Shown here: piece after piece, positions 38,379-47,530 of the stretch
Layout: each line of letters starts with the position of its first letter
Position numbering within the stretch: the first letter of the stretch is position 1
Translations under genes and position numbers: made by a program
NCBI RefSeq assembly: GCF_004328665.1
Contig: NZ_CP019770.1
Coordinates: 1,178,001-1,242,000 of the forward strand
DNA: 64,000 nucleotides
From: Pseudoalteromonas sp. DL-6
GTDB taxonomy: Bacteria > Pseudomonadota > Gammaproteobacteria > Enterobacterales > Alteromonadaceae
Reading direction: 5' to 3'
Notes under the pieces: model-generated
What the model saw: only the letters and a program-made list of their open reading frames with translations
What the model was told of the DNA's origin: nothing
Database searches by the model: none

Positions 38379-38903
38379 TTGGCCATTATTTTAGGGATCG
38401 ATCCGGGCTCGCTTTTAACGGGTTACGGTGTGGTTGCGCACCAAGGTGCTAAGTTTACTTACTTAGGCAGTGGCTGTATTAAATTAGCCGATCACGACTT
38501 TCCCACCCGACTTAAAATGATCTACCAAGGTATTACGCAGCTTATAGAGCAGTTTTCGCCTGAAACCTTTGCTATAGAAAAAGTATTTATGGCGCATAAC
38601 CCTGATTCTGCTTTAAAACTTGGTCAAGCTCGTGGTGCTGCCATTGTCGGTGCCTCTATGGCCGACTTACCAGTGTTTGAATACTCAGCACGGCAAATAA
38701 AGCAAGCTGTAGTGGGTAACGGTGGTGCCGATAAATCGCAAGTACAACATATGGTTAAAAATATACTTAAACTGCCGGGTACGCCACAAGCCGATGCGGC
38801 GGATGCACTCGCGATTGCGATTTGCCATGCTCACTCTGAACAAAATTTAATAAAACTAGCGGGTAGCGCAAGCAAAACCGTTAGAGGACGTCTAAGGAAA
38901 TAA
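38379..38903 (+). CDS. ruvC: Holliday junction resolvase RuvC
   Basis: The 174-residue endonuclease keeps all four acidic active-site residues: the Asp in LGIDPGS, the Glu in [13 protein letters not shown], and two Asp in [14 protein letters not shown]. It cuts Holliday junctions moved by RuvAB. The start codon is TTG; no in-frame ATG or GTG lies upstream, and TGAGAG is 7 nt before it. It is first in the ruvC-ruvA-ruvB operon, unlike E. coli, where ruvC is transcribed apart from SOS-controlled ruvAB. Confidence 0.95.
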   Translation: MAIILGIDPGSLLTGYGVVAHQGAKFTYLGSGCIKLADHDFPTRLKMIYQGITQLIEQFSPETFAIEKVFMAHNPDSALKLGQARGAAIVGASMADLPVFEYSARQIKQAVVGNGGADKSQVQHMVKNILKLPGTPQADAADALAIAICHAHSEQNLIKLAGSASKTVRGRLRK

Positions 38904-38905
38904 CA

Positions 38906-39523
38906 ATGATAGGTCGCTTAAACGGCGTGTTAGTTGAAAAACAGCCCCCAGAAATATTATTAGAAGTGAGTGGTGTTGGCTACGAAGTACAAATGCCAAT
39001 GACCTGTTTTTATGATTTACCCAAAGTGGGCGACAACGCCATTGTGTACACTCACTTTGTAGTACGCGAAGACGCACAGTTATTGTTTGGCTTTAATAAT
39101 AAAACCGAACGAGCCTTATTTAGAGAGCTGTTAAAAGCCAATGGCGTAGGGCCAAAATTGGGTTTAGCTATTTTGTCGGGTATGTCGGCGCAGCAGTTTG
39201 TAAGTTGCGTAAATAATGAAGATGCTACCGCTTTGGTTAAATTGCCAGGGGTAGGTAAAAAAACCGCAGAGCGTTTAGTGCTCGAAATGAAAGACCGATT
39301 AAAAAATTGGGGCAACGATTTATTTACCCCGTTTAGCGATAGCGCCGTAATAGAGCCTGCGAGCGATGCAACTATAGCCAATAATGCGGCCGATGATGCG
39401 GTTTCGGCGTTAGTGGCGCTCGGTTATAAATTGCCACAAGCGCAAAAAGCAGTAAAATCAGTAAGCAAACCCGATATGTCGACTGAGGTTCTAATTAAAG
39501 AATCTTTGAAATCAATGCTGTGA
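38906..39523 (+). CDS. ruvA: Holliday junction helicase subunit RuvA
   Basis: The 205-residue protein has an OB fold (1-65), two helix-hairpin-helix motifs ([17 protein letters not shown] and [17 protein letters not shown]) and a C-terminal RuvB-binding helical domain. It binds four-way junctions as a tetramer. It starts 2 bp after ruvC, so the operon is tightly packed. Confidence 0.97.
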   Translation: MIGRLNGVLVEKQPPEILLEVSGVGYEVQMPMTCFYDLPKVGDNAIVYTHFVVREDAQLLFGFNNKTERALFRELLKANGVGPKLGLAILSGMSAQQFVSCVNNEDATALVKLPGVGKKTAERLVLEMKDRLKNWGNDLFTPFSDSAVIEPASDATIANNAADDAVSALVALGYKLPQAQKAVKSVSKPDMSTEVLIKESLKSML

Positions 39524-39530
39524 GTAAATT

Positions 39531-40538
39531 ATGATCGAAGCTGATCGCTTAATAGATGCTGCTGAAAAAACCAATGAAGACACCATAGACCGTGCTATTA
39601 GGCCTAAGTTACTGGCCGACTACCGTGGTCAGCCGCATGTTAAGCAACAAATGGAAATATTTATTGAAGCTGCGCGAAGCCGCAGCGAAGCGTTGGATCA
39701 TTTATTAATATTCGGTCCGCCAGGCTTAGGTAAAACCACGCTTGCTAATATTGTAGCCAATGAGCTAAATGTAAATATTAAAACCACCTCGGGCCCTGTG
39801 CTTGAAAAAGCCGGCGATTTAGCTGCGTTGCTTACTAACCTTGAAGAGGGTGATGTACTATTTATTGATGAAATACATCGCTTAAGCCCGCAAGTAGAAG
39901 AAATACTCTACCCTGCAATGGAAGATTACCAGCTCGATATAATGATAGGTGAAGGGCCAGCAGCACGTTCTATTAAGCTTGATTTACCTGCATTTACCTT
40001 AATTGGCGCAACCACCCGTGCGGGGTCATTAACCTCACCACTGCGTGACCGCTTTGGTATTGTACAGCGTTTAGAGTTTTATTCTGTGGAAGACTTATCG
40101 CATATTGTGGGGCGCTCAGCGCATTACCTTGATTTAGTAATGTGTGACGATGGCGCCGCCGAAATAGCTAAGCGCTCTCGTGGCACGCCGCGTATTGCAA
40201 ACCGTTTATTGCGCCGTGTGCGCGATTACACCCAAGTTAAATCAGATGGTACGGTTAATGCTGAGGTTGCTCAACAAGCCCTCGATATGATTGATGTTGA
40301 TAAAAGTGGTTTTGATTACATGGACCGCAAATATTTACTCGCCATTATTGAAAAATTTATGGGTGGCCCCGTTGGGCTTGATAACCTAGCCGCGGCCATA
40401 GGCGAAGAAAAAGAAACCATAGAAGATGTGATTGAGCCGTTTTTAATTCAACAAGGGTTTATTCAGCGCACGCCACGCGGACGAATTGTGTCGGATAATG
40501 CGTACCATCATTTTGGTTTGTTACCTAAAAAAGATTAA
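39531..40538 (+). CDS. ruvB: Holliday junction helicase subunit RuvB
   Basis: The 335-residue AAA+ motor has Walker [12 protein letters not shown] near 62-72, Walker [10 protein letters not shown], sensor 1 GATTRAG and a C-terminal winged helix (RTPRGR). It starts 7 bp after ruvA and ends the operon, with a terminator 20 bp on. Confidence 0.97.
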   Translation: MIEADRLIDAAEKTNEDTIDRAIRPKLLADYRGQPHVKQQMEIFIEAARSRSEALDHLLIFGPPGLGKTTLANIVANELNVNIKTTSGPVLEKAGDLAALLTNLEEGDVLFIDEIHRLSPQVEEILYPAMEDYQLDIMIGEGPAARSIKLDLPAFTLIGATTRAGSLTSPLRDRFGIVQRLEFYSVEDLSHIVGRSAHYLDLVMCDDGAAEIAKRSRGTPRIANRLLRRVRDYTQVKSDGTVNAEVAQQALDMIDVDKSGFDYMDRKYLLAIIEKFMGGPVGLDNLAAAIGEEKETIEDVIEPFLIQQGFIQRTPRGRIVSDNAYHHFGLLPKKD

Positions 40539-40558
40539 AGATTAATTAGATTCTTTCT

Positions 40559-40594
40559 AAAGCCACTGTCATTTTATCGACAGTGGCTTTTTAG
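40559..40594 (+). terminator. Intrinsic terminator of ruvCAB
   Basis: The stem aaagccactgtc / gacagtggcttt has a loop rich in T and is followed by TTAG. Confidence 0.85.
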
Positions 40595-40725
40595 TATGGG
40601 CAAAGATAAATTGAGACGTATTTTACTTTGCCAATAATTCACTGAGCGTTAAGACATATCAGGCTATTGTTCGCCTACTGTGACAGTGTTTAGGCCGAAT
40701 TTAGATGGTTTGCTAAATTGCAGGC

Positions 40726-40902
40726 AAAAAAAAAGCCCGCAAAAAATGCGGGCAAACAACAAGTTTAAGGAAGTAATCTAGGGAACTACGTTTTACTTGT
40801 TGAGGTCATACCCCAAGAAGTAAAAAAGTAATACGAAATAAATCATATTACGAGGAACTGGATTCAATGAAATAGCTTTCATTTAATGCGCTAGCTCGGT
40901 AC
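40726..40902 (-). ncRNA. Candidate small transcript antisense to the ruvB-tolQ gap
   Basis: On the minus strand, a strong promoter-like pair (40909-40937) is followed about 150 nt later by a strong intrinsic terminator: stem GCCCGC/GCGGGC at 40735-40753, then nine T at 40734-40726. Together they define a transcript of about 175 nt. It contains a 29-codon ORF (40882-40793). It may be a small RNA, a small-protein mRNA, or both. I do not recognise a known RNA family in it. Confidence 0.55.
40793..40882 (-). CDS. Possible small hydrophobic protein (29 residues)
   Basis: ATG at 40882 opens a 29-codon frame (starting MKAISLNPVP) with a hydrophobic stretch MIYFVLLFYFLGY, then a charged end DLNK and TAA. 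No good ribosome-binding site precedes the ATG. It lies entirely inside the predicted minus-strand transcript. A membrane micropeptide is possible, but chance cannot be excluded at this length. Confidence 0.3.
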   Translation of the reverse strand: MKAISLNPVPRNMIYFVLLFYFLGYDLNK

Positions 40903-40908
40903 GGGAGA

Positions 40909-40937
40909 ATAATACCGAAGCGACACAATTTGTTCAA
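40909..40937 (-). promoter_or_regulatory. Sigma-70 promoter of the small transcript
   Basis: Read on the minus strand: TTGAAC (40937-40932), 17 bp, then TATTAT (40914-40909). Spacing is optimal and the hexamers differ from consensus at few positions. The start would fall near 40902. Confidence 0.6.
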
Positions 40938-41417
40938 ACTAGAAAATTTATATTTTCAGATAAAAAAAACTAATAGCAGCGGTTTTTTGTTTTAGCTTAT
41001 TGTTGCATGTTAATTAATCATTAATCCTATAAGTTAATGAAATGCTTTGTTTATGTATATTAACATATTAACGTTCGGTATTAGTTTTACTATTACGTTA
41101 AGGTAAGGATGTGGTAATTATGAGTGCTTATGCATTAATTTTGAATAAACAGCGTGTTTTTGTAACTCTTTAGTGAATCTAAGCGCGCTAATATACAGCC
41201 TTGTTGTTATTTATTTATACAGTAGAACAAGAGTTAAATAGTAAATATTGAGTAAAGCTGTTTTTTTAACGTTTTTTGTTGTCTATTCACAGCAATATCG
41301 TTGTCAGCAGGAAATACACTAGATACACTAGCTAAACTTTAATGGTGGCGAATGTATTGCTAAGTTACCTTACTCAAATAAATCAATTTGATGTTTTTAA
41401 TTATTTAGGAGTTTAAC
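40938..41417. other. Long gap before tolQ without a recognised gene
   Basis: About 480 bp, AT-rich. A 17-codon frame at 41119 follows an AGGA-like site, but I cannot support it as a gene. This should contain the tol operon promoter. The thioesterase gene ybgC, which often heads the tol operon, is absent. TAGGAG at 41406-41411 is the tolQ ribosome-binding site. Confidence 0.5.
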
Positions 41418-42122
41418 GTGGGATCAGGGCTTAATTTTTTAGATCTAATTCTAGAAGCCAGTTTGCTTGTGCAATTAGTAATGCTAGCGTTGGTAGCTAT
41501 GTCGGTTATGTCGTGGGCTATTATTTTTCAACGTAAAAAAGCCATCTCTGACGCCTTAGCAAATGCCAAAAAATTTGAGCAACGTTTTTGGTCTGGTGTT
41601 GACCTGAGTAAACTATATAACGAAATTTCATCACGCGGTGGCCAATCAGCTGGCATTGAAGCGTTATTCACTTCAGGCTTTAAAGAATTTGCACGTCATA
41701 AAAAAAATACCTTTCAAAGTGCGGGCATTGTAATGGAAGGCACACACCGTTCGATGCGGGTTGCGCTTTCTCGTGAAATAGAAAAACTAGAATCAAGCTT
41801 ATCGTTTTTAGCAACAGTGGGTTCAATTAGCCCATACATCGGCTTATTTGGTACGGTGTGGGGTATTATGAATGCCTTTATTGCTCTAGGTGAAGTAAAG
41901 CAAGCAACCTTACAAATGGTTGCACCCGGTATCGCAGAGGCACTAATTGCTACAGCAATGGGTTTGTTTGCGGCAATTCCAGCTGTTATTGCTTACAACC
42001 GATTTGCTAATAAAGTTGAAAAGTTAGAATCTCACTACATTAACTTTATGGAAGAATTTGCCAATATCTTACACCGTCAAGCAGCTACCCAAATAGAGGC
42101 TCAAGCGAATGTACCAGCGTAA
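41418..42122 (+). CDS. tolQ: Tol-Pal system proton channel subunit TolQ
   Basis: The 234-residue inner-membrane protein has three transmembrane segments (about 15-38, 135-157, 168-192) and the ExbB/TolQ signature [19 protein letters not shown]. With TolR it forms the proton-driven motor for TolA. The start is GTG, with TAGGAG 6 nt before it. The end overlaps tolR by 14 bp. Confidence 0.96.
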   Translation: MGSGLNFLDLILEASLLVQLVMLALVAMSVMSWAIIFQRKKAISDALANAKKFEQRFWSGVDLSKLYNEISSRGGQSAGIEALFTSGFKEFARHKKNTFQSAGIVMEGTHRSMRVALSREIEKLESSLSFLATVGSISPYIGLFGTVWGIMNAFIALGEVKQATLQMVAPGIAEALIATAMGLFAAIPAVIAYNRFANKVEKLESHYINFMEEFANILHRQAATQIEAQANVPA

Positions 42123-42540
42123 AAAGCGTCGCCCAGTCGCAGAAATTAATGTAGTACCATACATTGATGTAATGTTGGTGCTGCTTATTATATTTATGGC
42201 CACTGCGCCGTTAATTACTCATGGTGTAAAAGTAGACCTGCCAAAAATGGAAGAGTCGGACTTAGTCGATACCAAGGACACGCCACCCATTATTGCCTCT
42301 ATTGATGCCGATGGTAAGTATTACGTAAGTGTAGGTACTGATCCTGAAGAGCCAATGGAAGCATTAGATGTAGCTGCAGTAATTAAACTACAACTAATGA
42401 AAAACCCGGATGTACCTGTGATGATAAAAGGCTCGGGTAAAGTGTCGTATCAGGAAGTGTTACTGTTAATGGACTTTTTAAAAAATGCAGGTGTACCGTC
42501 GGTCGGGTTAATGACCGAATCCTTTGAGGGGACCAAGTAA
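42109..42540 (+). CDS. tolR: Tol-Pal system subunit TolR
   Basis: The 143-residue protein has a single transmembrane helix with the essential Asp in [16 protein letters not shown] (near residue 20), then a periplasmic ExbD/TolR domain. The start overlaps tolQ and translation is probably coupled. Confidence 0.96.
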   Translation: MYQRKKRRPVAEINVVPYIDVMLVLLIIFMATAPLITHGVKVDLPKMEESDLVDTKDTPPIIASIDADGKYYVSVGTDPEEPMEALDVAAVIKLQLMKNPDVPVMIKGSGKVSYQEVLLLMDFLKNAGVPSVGLMTESFEGTK

Positions 42541-42544
42541 CTGT

Positions 42545-43450
42545 ATGAGTAGTTCATTAATTAAATCAGTATTGCTGCATTTAGCGTTAGGTGGGTTTTT
42601 GTATGCGTCAGCAAACATTCATCCTCCTAAACCTAAAGTAATGGAAGTGACGCTTAATGCGGCTATTCCTGAACCAGAGAAAGCGGTTTCGGCGGTTACG
42701 GTTGATCAAAAGCAAGTTGAGCAAAAAATAGCTGAGCTTAAAAAGAAAGAAGATGATAAAAAGCGTGCTGAAGATAAACGCATTCGCGATTTAGAACGCA
42801 GAGCAGCCGATGCACGTAAACAGCGTGAAGCTGAAGCAAGGCGCATTAAAAAGCTTGAACAGCAGCGCAGAGCGAAAGAAAAAGAAACCGCAGAAGCGCA
42901 AGCACAAGCTAAAAAAGCCCGTGAAATAGAACAACGCGAGCGAGCAAAAGCGAAGCAAGCCGAAAAGCAAAAGCAAGAAGCTGAAAACGCGGCAAAAGCG
43001 GCTGCCGATAAACGCAAAGCGGAAGAAGCGGCACTTAAAAAAGCTGAAGAAGAGCGTAAAAAGCGCGCTGAAGAAGCAGAACGTAAACGTCAGCAAGCAT
43101 TGCAAGAACAAATGTTGCAAGAGCAACTTGCCAAAGAGCAGGCGGCTCGTAATAAAATACGTCAACAGCAAGTAGTCAGTGAAGTTGATAAATTCCGCGC
43201 TCTAATTATGGCGCGTATTCAACAAAACTTACTAATTGATGAAAAAATGAAAAACCAGCAATGCCGCATTAATATCCGTCTTGGATTTAATGGGCTAGTA
43301 ACGCAGGTAAAATCGTTAGGCGGTGATAAGTTAGTGTGTGAGGCTGCATTAAGAGCCGTTCGCATGGCCGACACATTACCGGTATCTAAAGACAAAGACG
43401 TATTCGAGCAACTAAAGAATATTAATATAACCATCGCGCCAGAGTTTTAA
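42545..43450 (+). CDS. tolA: Tol-Pal system protein TolA
   Basis: The 301-residue protein has an N-terminal anchor ([18 protein letters not shown]). A long charged Lys/Glu/Ala coiled coil (about 50-215) crosses the periplasm. The C-terminal domain (about 220-301) contacts TolB and Pal. The frame is open to 42524 upstream, but ATG 42545 starts the anchor and lies 4 nt after the tolR stop. GAGGGG is 14 nt before it. Confidence 0.94.
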   Translation: MSSSLIKSVLLHLALGGFLYASANIHPPKPKVMEVTLNAAIPEPEKAVSAVTVDQKQVEQKIAELKKKEDDKKRAEDKRIRDLERRAADARKQREAEARRIKKLEQQRRAKEKETAEAQAQAKKAREIEQRERAKAKQAEKQKQEAENAAKAAADKRKAEEAALKKAEEERKKRAEEAERKRQQALQEQMLQEQLAKEQAARNKIRQQQVVSEVDKFRALIMARIQQNLLIDEKMKNQQCRINIRLGFNGLVTQVKSLGGDKLVCEAALRAVRMADTLPVSKDKDVFEQLKNINITIAPEF

Positions 43451-43458
43451 GGGATGAC

Positions 43459-44817
43459 ATGTTTAACAAAATTAAAATAGCCTGTTTAGTTTTAATATTA
43501 GGATTTCAAAGTGTGGCACATGCAGCACTTGAAATTGTTATTACTGAAGGTATAGACGGCGCAAGACCGATTGCGATTGTGCCATTTAAATACCAAGGTA
43601 TTGGTCCTATTCCAGAGCAGCTAAGTGATGTAATTGCTGCCGATTTAATGCGCAGCGGTAAGTTTAAGCCTGTGAGTGTGTCGCAAATGCCGCAACAACC
43701 TCACAAAGATGCGGATATTGATTACAGTGCTTGGGTAAACCAAGGTGTAGAGGCTGTATTGGTTGGTGAAGTAGAGCAGCAAACCAACGGACGCTATCTA
43801 GTGAGATATGAGCTGGTTGATGTTATTCGCGGCCAAATCACTGGCGGTGAAACACAAATGATGAGCAGCGGTAAGCTGATTCAAAGCCAAGATCATATTT
43901 TAGAAGCGCGTCAAAGCGTGATTGGTGAAACTGGCTTTCGTCGTTACTCGCACCGCATCAGTGATGTAATTTATGAAAAACTAACTGGTGAAAAAGGCGC
44001 GTTTTTAACAAAAATAGCCTATGTTATTGTTCGTGATACTGATGAAAAGCCTTATCAGTTAGTAGTTGCTGACTACGATGGCTTTAATGAACAAGTATTA
44101 TTGCGCTCAAAAGAGCCATTAATGTCGCCAGTATGGTCACCAGATGGCACAAAATTAGCGTATGTAACATTTGAAAATCGCCAGAGCCAAATATTTATTC
44201 AAGACATTTATACCGGTAAACGTGAATTGATCACCAGCTATAAAGGAATTAACGGTGCGCCGCAGTTCTCGCCAGATGGTAAAAAGCTACTGTTGGTGCT
44301 GTCAAAAGATAAAACTGGTGCAACTGAGGTTTACTTATTAGACTTACTAACACGTAAAGAGACACGATTAACTCGCCATCGCAGTATAGATACCGAACCT
44401 TCGTGGTACCCAAATGGTCAAGATATAGTATTTACGTCGGAAAGGGGTGGTAATGCTCAGATTTATAAGTTAAATTTAAAAACTGGCAGATCTCAAAGAT
44501 TAACCTTTGACGGTGACATGAACCTAGCGGGTTCTATTTCGCCAGACGGAAAAGAATTAGTGATGGTAAACCGTACTAACGGACAGTATCATCTTGCTAA
44601 GAAAGAGTTGGCTACAGGTGCGTTCCAAGTTTTAACCCGAACTCGCCTTGATGAATCGCCGAGCATAGCGCCAAATGGCTCGATGATTATATATAGCACG
44701 CTCCATAATAATAAACAGGTACTTGCGCTAGTATCGATGGACGGCCGTTTTAAAGCACGCTTACCTGTGCTTGATGGACAAGTAAAGGCACCGGCTTGGT
44801 CGCCATATTTACAGTAA
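43459..44817 (+). CDS. tolB: Tol-Pal system beta-propeller protein TolB
   Basis: The 452-residue periplasmic protein has a signal peptide ([15 protein letters not shown]). It then has an N-terminal alpha/beta domain (about 24-165) and a six-bladed beta-propeller with [44 protein letters not shown] and [11 protein letters not shown] repeats. It binds Pal and TolA. Confidence 0.97.
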   Translation: MFNKIKIACLVLILGFQSVAHAALEIVITEGIDGARPIAIVPFKYQGIGPIPEQLSDVIAADLMRSGKFKPVSVSQMPQQPHKDADIDYSAWVNQGVEAVLVGEVEQQTNGRYLVRYELVDVIRGQITGGETQMMSSGKLIQSQDHILEARQSVIGETGFRRYSHRISDVIYEKLTGEKGAFLTKIAYVIVRDTDEKPYQLVVADYDGFNEQVLLRSKEPLMSPVWSPDGTKLAYVTFENRQSQIFIQDIYTGKRELITSYKGINGAPQFSPDGKKLLLVLSKDKTGATEVYLLDLLTRKETRLTRHRSIDTEPSWYPNGQDIVFTSERGGNAQIYKLNLKTGRSQRLTFDGDMNLAGSISPDGKELVMVNRTNGQYHLAKKELATGAFQVLTRTRLDESPSIAPNGSMIIYSTLHNNKQVLALVSMDGRFKARLPVLDGQVKAPAWSPYLQ

Positions 44818-44852
44818 TAATTGCTGGTTTACTCAAAATAGGAATCTACTCA

Positions 44853-45389
44853 ATGCAACTTAACAAAATACTTAAAGGCCTGCTAATTGCTGTGCCAGTA
44901 ATGACACTAGCAGCTTGTAGCTCATCTTCAGATATCGATGAAAATGCAGCTAACCAGTCAAATCAAGCAACTGTTGAACAAACAACTGATACAGTTGAAG
45001 TAGCAACAATGACGCCAGAGCAACAAGCTGAAGAGCAACTTCGTCAAAAGTACGAAGCGCTTCGTCAAGAGCAAATCATTTACTTTGGTTTTGACACTGC
45101 AACGATTCAAGGTCAATACGGCGAGCTACTTCGTGCACACGCTGAGTTTTTAGTTAAAAACCCTTCAGTTAAAGTATTAATCGAAGGCCACGCAGATGAG
45201 CGCGGTACGCCAGAGTACAACATTGCACTGGGTGAGCACCGTGGACAAGCAGTTGAAAAATACCTACAAAGTTTAGGTGTTTCTGAAAGCCAAATTTCAG
45301 TAGTTAGCTACGGCGAAGAGAAGCCAATGGTTAAATCTCGCACTGAAGAAGCTTTCGCTAAAAACCGCCGTGCGGTACTAGTTTACTAA
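44853..45389 (+). CDS. pal: Peptidoglycan-associated lipoprotein Pal
   Basis: The 178-residue lipoprotein has lipobox LAAC (Cys20) and an acidic linker. The C-terminal OmpA-like domain has EGHADERGTPEYN, which binds peptidoglycan, and the end NRRAVLVY. The frame is open to 44796 upstream; ATG 44853 is chosen for its signal peptide and AGGAAT 8 nt before. Confidence 0.97.
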   Translation: MQLNKILKGLLIAVPVMTLAACSSSSDIDENAANQSNQATVEQTTDTVEVATMTPEQQAEEQLRQKYEALRQEQIIYFGFDTATIQGQYGELLRAHAEFLVKNPSVKVLIEGHADERGTPEYNIALGEHRGQAVEKYLQSLGVSESQISVVSYGEEKPMVKSRTEEAFAKNRRAVLVY

Positions 45390-45402
45390 GATAAGAGATA
45401 TT

Positions 45403-46155
45403 ATGAAGCCGAAAATTATTTTGGCAGCCATGATATTGAGCGGGAGCACCCAGTTAATGGCTGCTCCCGCTCCTGTTTCAGAAGCTGCAAGTTCACAGTC
45501 GAGCATTGAAAAGCGTTTAGCGACGCTTGAAAAGATGATGCAACAGCGTAACTTCTTACAAGTAGAGTTACAGCAACAGCTTAACTTACTGCAAGACGAA
45601 GTGAGTCAAATTCGCGGTGTTACCGAAGAGCAAAGCTATAAACTAGAAAAAGTATTGCAGCGCCAACGCGAGCTTTATCAAGAAATAGAAAACCGTGTTA
45701 GCCAAGCATATGCTAAACCGGCCACTCCAGCACCTACAACAGACTACACGCAACCAGGTAGTGATCAGAGCTACAGCAGTGATTTATCTGAAAACGAAGC
45801 GTACGAGCGTGCTGTTGCGCTTATAATGAAAGATAAGCGCTATGATCAAGCTATTCCAGAATTTCAAGCGTTCTTAACAACGTATCCAAATTCAGTGTAC
45901 ACCTCGAACGCACATTATTGGCTTGGGCAATTATTAACGATTAAAAATGACGGTGTAAAAGCAGCCGAGCATTTCAAAGTAGTTGTTAACGAATTTCCAA
46001 ACTCGAATAAGCGCCCAGATGCAATGTTAAAGCTTGGTACACTTTTACAAGAGCAAGGGTTAAAGGCTGAAGCGCAAAAAATACTGAATGAGCTTATCAA
46101 TCAGTACCCAAGTACAACTGCTGCTAAATTAGCCACAGATCGCTTATCAAAATAA
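45403..46155 (+). CDS. cpoB: Cell division coordinator CpoB (YbgF)
   Basis: The 250-residue periplasmic protein has a signal peptide (LAAMILSGSTQLMAAP), an N-terminal coiled-coil trimerisation region (about 35-105) and three TPR repeats with YWLGQLL and AMLKLGTLL. It links peptidoglycan synthesis and Tol function. It is last in the tol operon. Confidence 0.95.
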   Translation: MKPKIILAAMILSGSTQLMAAPAPVSEAASSQSSIEKRLATLEKMMQQRNFLQVELQQQLNLLQDEVSQIRGVTEEQSYKLEKVLQRQRELYQEIENRVSQAYAKPATPAPTTDYTQPGSDQSYSSDLSENEAYERAVALIMKDKRYDQAIPEFQAFLTTYPNSVYTSNAHYWLGQLLTIKNDGVKAAEHFKVVVNEFPNSNKRPDAMLKLGTLLQEQGLKAEAQKILNELINQYPSTTAAKLATDRLSK

Positions 46156-46170
46156 ATGTTGATGCTTGAT

Positions 46171-46198
46171 TAGACTGCTTTTTGTCATAAGCGGTCTA
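46171..46198 (+). terminator. Possible terminator of the tol operon
   Basis: A 10-bp stem (tagactgctt / aagcggtcta, one G-T pair) starts 15 nt after cpoB. The following tract aatttg is a weak U-tract. Confidence 0.45.
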
Positions 46199-46245
46199 AA
46201 TTTGCTCAACTAGACATAAAAACTTAAAAAAAGAGACAATTTCGG

Positions 46246-46273
46246 TTGCACTCATTTTATAAATAAGTATTAT
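46246..46273 (+). promoter_or_regulatory. Promoter of the tRNA-Lys array
   Basis: TTGCAC, 16 bp, TATTAT, followed by a GC-rich discriminator (gcgcccgc). This is the usual form of stringently controlled tRNA promoters. It lies about 55 bp before the first tRNA. Confidence 0.7.
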
Positions 46274-46326
46274 AAGCGCCCGCAGCAAACGAATGGTAAC
46301 CCCACTCGAAATGCGACAAAAAGAGC

Positions 46327-46402
46327 GGGTCATTAGCTCAGTTGGTAGAGCAGTGGACTTTTAATCCATTGGTCGATGGTTCAAGTCCATCATGACCCAC
46401 CA
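46327..46402 (+). tRNA. tRNA-Lys (TTT), copy 1
   Basis: 76 nt with acceptor GGGTCAT/ATGACCC, anticodon TTT in the loop CTTTTAA, encoded CCA and standard D- and T-arms. First of seven identical copies. Confidence 0.97.
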
Positions 46403-46472
46403 TCCTTTATTGTTAATAAAGTTTGGTCTTTAATCGGCGGATTTACGTAAAGTGTTAACAAACACACAGAGC

Positions 46473-46548
46473 GGGTCATTAGCTCAGTTGGTAGAGCAGT
46501 GGACTTTTAATCCATTGGTCGATGGTTCAAGTCCATCATGACCCACCA
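46473..46548 (+). tRNA. tRNA-Lys (TTT), copy 2
   Basis: Identical in sequence to copy 1; starts 146 bp after it. Confidence 0.97.
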
Positions 46549-46618
46549 TTCTTTTTTAAACTAGAATGGTCTAATCGGCGGATTTACGCGTACTTACTTT
46601 TTACAAGTAAACCAGAGC

Positions 46619-46694
46619 GGGTCATTAGCTCAGTTGGTAGAGCAGTGGACTTTTAATCCATTGGTCGATGGTTCAAGTCCATCATGACCCACCA
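46619..46694 (+). tRNA. tRNA-Lys (TTT), copy 3
   Basis: Identical in sequence to copy 1; starts 146 bp after copy 2. Confidence 0.97.
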
Positions 46695-46759
46695 TTCTTT
46701 ACTGAATGGCTATAATCGGCGGATTTACGCAGCCTTACTTTTTATAAGTAAACCAGAGC

Positions 46760-46835
46760 GGGTCATTAGCTCAGTTGGTAGAGCAGTGGACTTTTAATCC
46801 ATTGGTCGATGGTTCAAGTCCATCATGACCCACCA
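46760..46835 (+). tRNA. tRNA-Lys (TTT), copy 4
   Basis: Identical in sequence to copy 1; starts 141 bp after copy 3. Confidence 0.97.
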
Positions 46836-46900
46836 TTCTTTACTGAATGGTTATAATCGGCGGATTTACGCAACCTTACTTTTTACAAGTAAACCAGAGC

Positions 46901-46976
46901 GGGTCATTAGCTCAGTTGGTAGAGCAGTGGACTTTTAATCCATTGGTCGATGGTTCAAGTCCATCATGACCCACCA
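46901..46976 (+). tRNA. tRNA-Lys (TTT), copy 5
   Basis: Identical in sequence to copy 1; starts 141 bp after copy 4. Confidence 0.97.
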
Positions 46977-47042
46977 TTCTTTACTGAATGGTTATAATCG
47001 GCGGATTTACGCAGCCTTACTTTTTTATAAGTAAACCAGAGC

Positions 47043-47165
47043 GGGTCATTAGCTCAGTTGGGTGAATAAGAACCGAAACGAAGTTTCGCAGTCTTATGAA
47101 CGCGAGTCAGGACGACGAGCCGGTCCCACGCTTCAGGATGAATTAATGGCAGTTAGACACAGAGC
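47043..47165 (+). pseudogene. Truncated tRNA-Lys copy joined to foreign sequence
   Basis: The first 19 nt (GGGTCATTAGCTCAGTTGG) match the tRNA exactly. The sequence then changes to about 104 bp unrelated to the array, up to the next intact unit at 47166. This segment begins with a hairpin (TAAGA..CGAAAC-gaa-GTTTCG..TCTTA, 47067-47096). It cannot form a tRNA. It takes the place of the rest of the tRNA and its spacer, since the distance to the next copy is 123 bp instead of 141. Confidence 0.85.
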
Positions 47166-47241
47166 GGGTCATTAGCTCAGTTGGTAGAGCAGTGGACTTT
47201 TAATCCATTGGTCGATGGTTCAAGTCCATCATGACCCACCA
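47166..47241 (+). tRNA. tRNA-Lys (TTT), copy 6
   Basis: Identical in sequence to copy 1; follows the truncated copy. Confidence 0.97.
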
Positions 47242-47306
47242 TTCTTTACTGAATGGTTATAATCGGCGGATTTACGCAGACTTACTTTTTATAAGTAAAC
47301 CAGAGC

Positions 47307-47382
47307 GGGTCATTAGCTCAGTTGGTAGAGCAGTGGACTTTTAATCCATTGGTCGATGGTTCAAGTCCATCATGACCCACCA
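47307..47382 (+). tRNA. tRNA-Lys (TTT), copy 7
   Basis: Identical in sequence to copy 1; starts 141 bp after copy 6 and is the last of the array. Confidence 0.97.
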
Positions 47383-47530
47383 CTTCTGGTACACTTTCTC
47401 CGTATAATATATTCCTTAGTATCTCCCTTATTTTTATTTATAAACTGCCTGACTAGATTGCTATTATTTAGCGTTCGTTTCTCGTATAATTTGCGCTATT
47501 AATTACACTGTAAATAAAGTGGTCGAGAAC

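Larger units (their letters stand above)
46327..47382 (+). repeat. Tandem array of tRNA-Lys units
   Basis: Seven intact tRNA genes and one truncated copy repeat every 141-146 bp. The spacers are also conserved: a ccattc...gaatgg hairpin, a tataatcggcggatttacgc block (TATAAT in most units), and a ttact...aagtaa hairpin before the next gene. The array therefore grew by duplication of whole units. The first two spacers differ most and the later ones are almost identical, which suggests recent expansion from the 3' side. Confidence 0.9.

Noticed and set aside
41119..41175. 17-codon ORF after an AGGA-like site before tolQ
   Set aside because: Too short and without any recognisable feature; it could be chance in AT-rich DNA.
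42706..43171. Long minus-strand ORFs of 103 and 126 codons
   Set aside because: They are shadows of the TolA coiled coil; the Lys/Glu/Ala-rich codons leave the opposite frames open and give Cys/Phe/Ser-rich nonsense.
46300..47400. CRISPR-like regular repeat spacing
   Set aside because: The repeating unit is a tRNA-Lys gene with conserved spacers, not short repeats with unique spacers.
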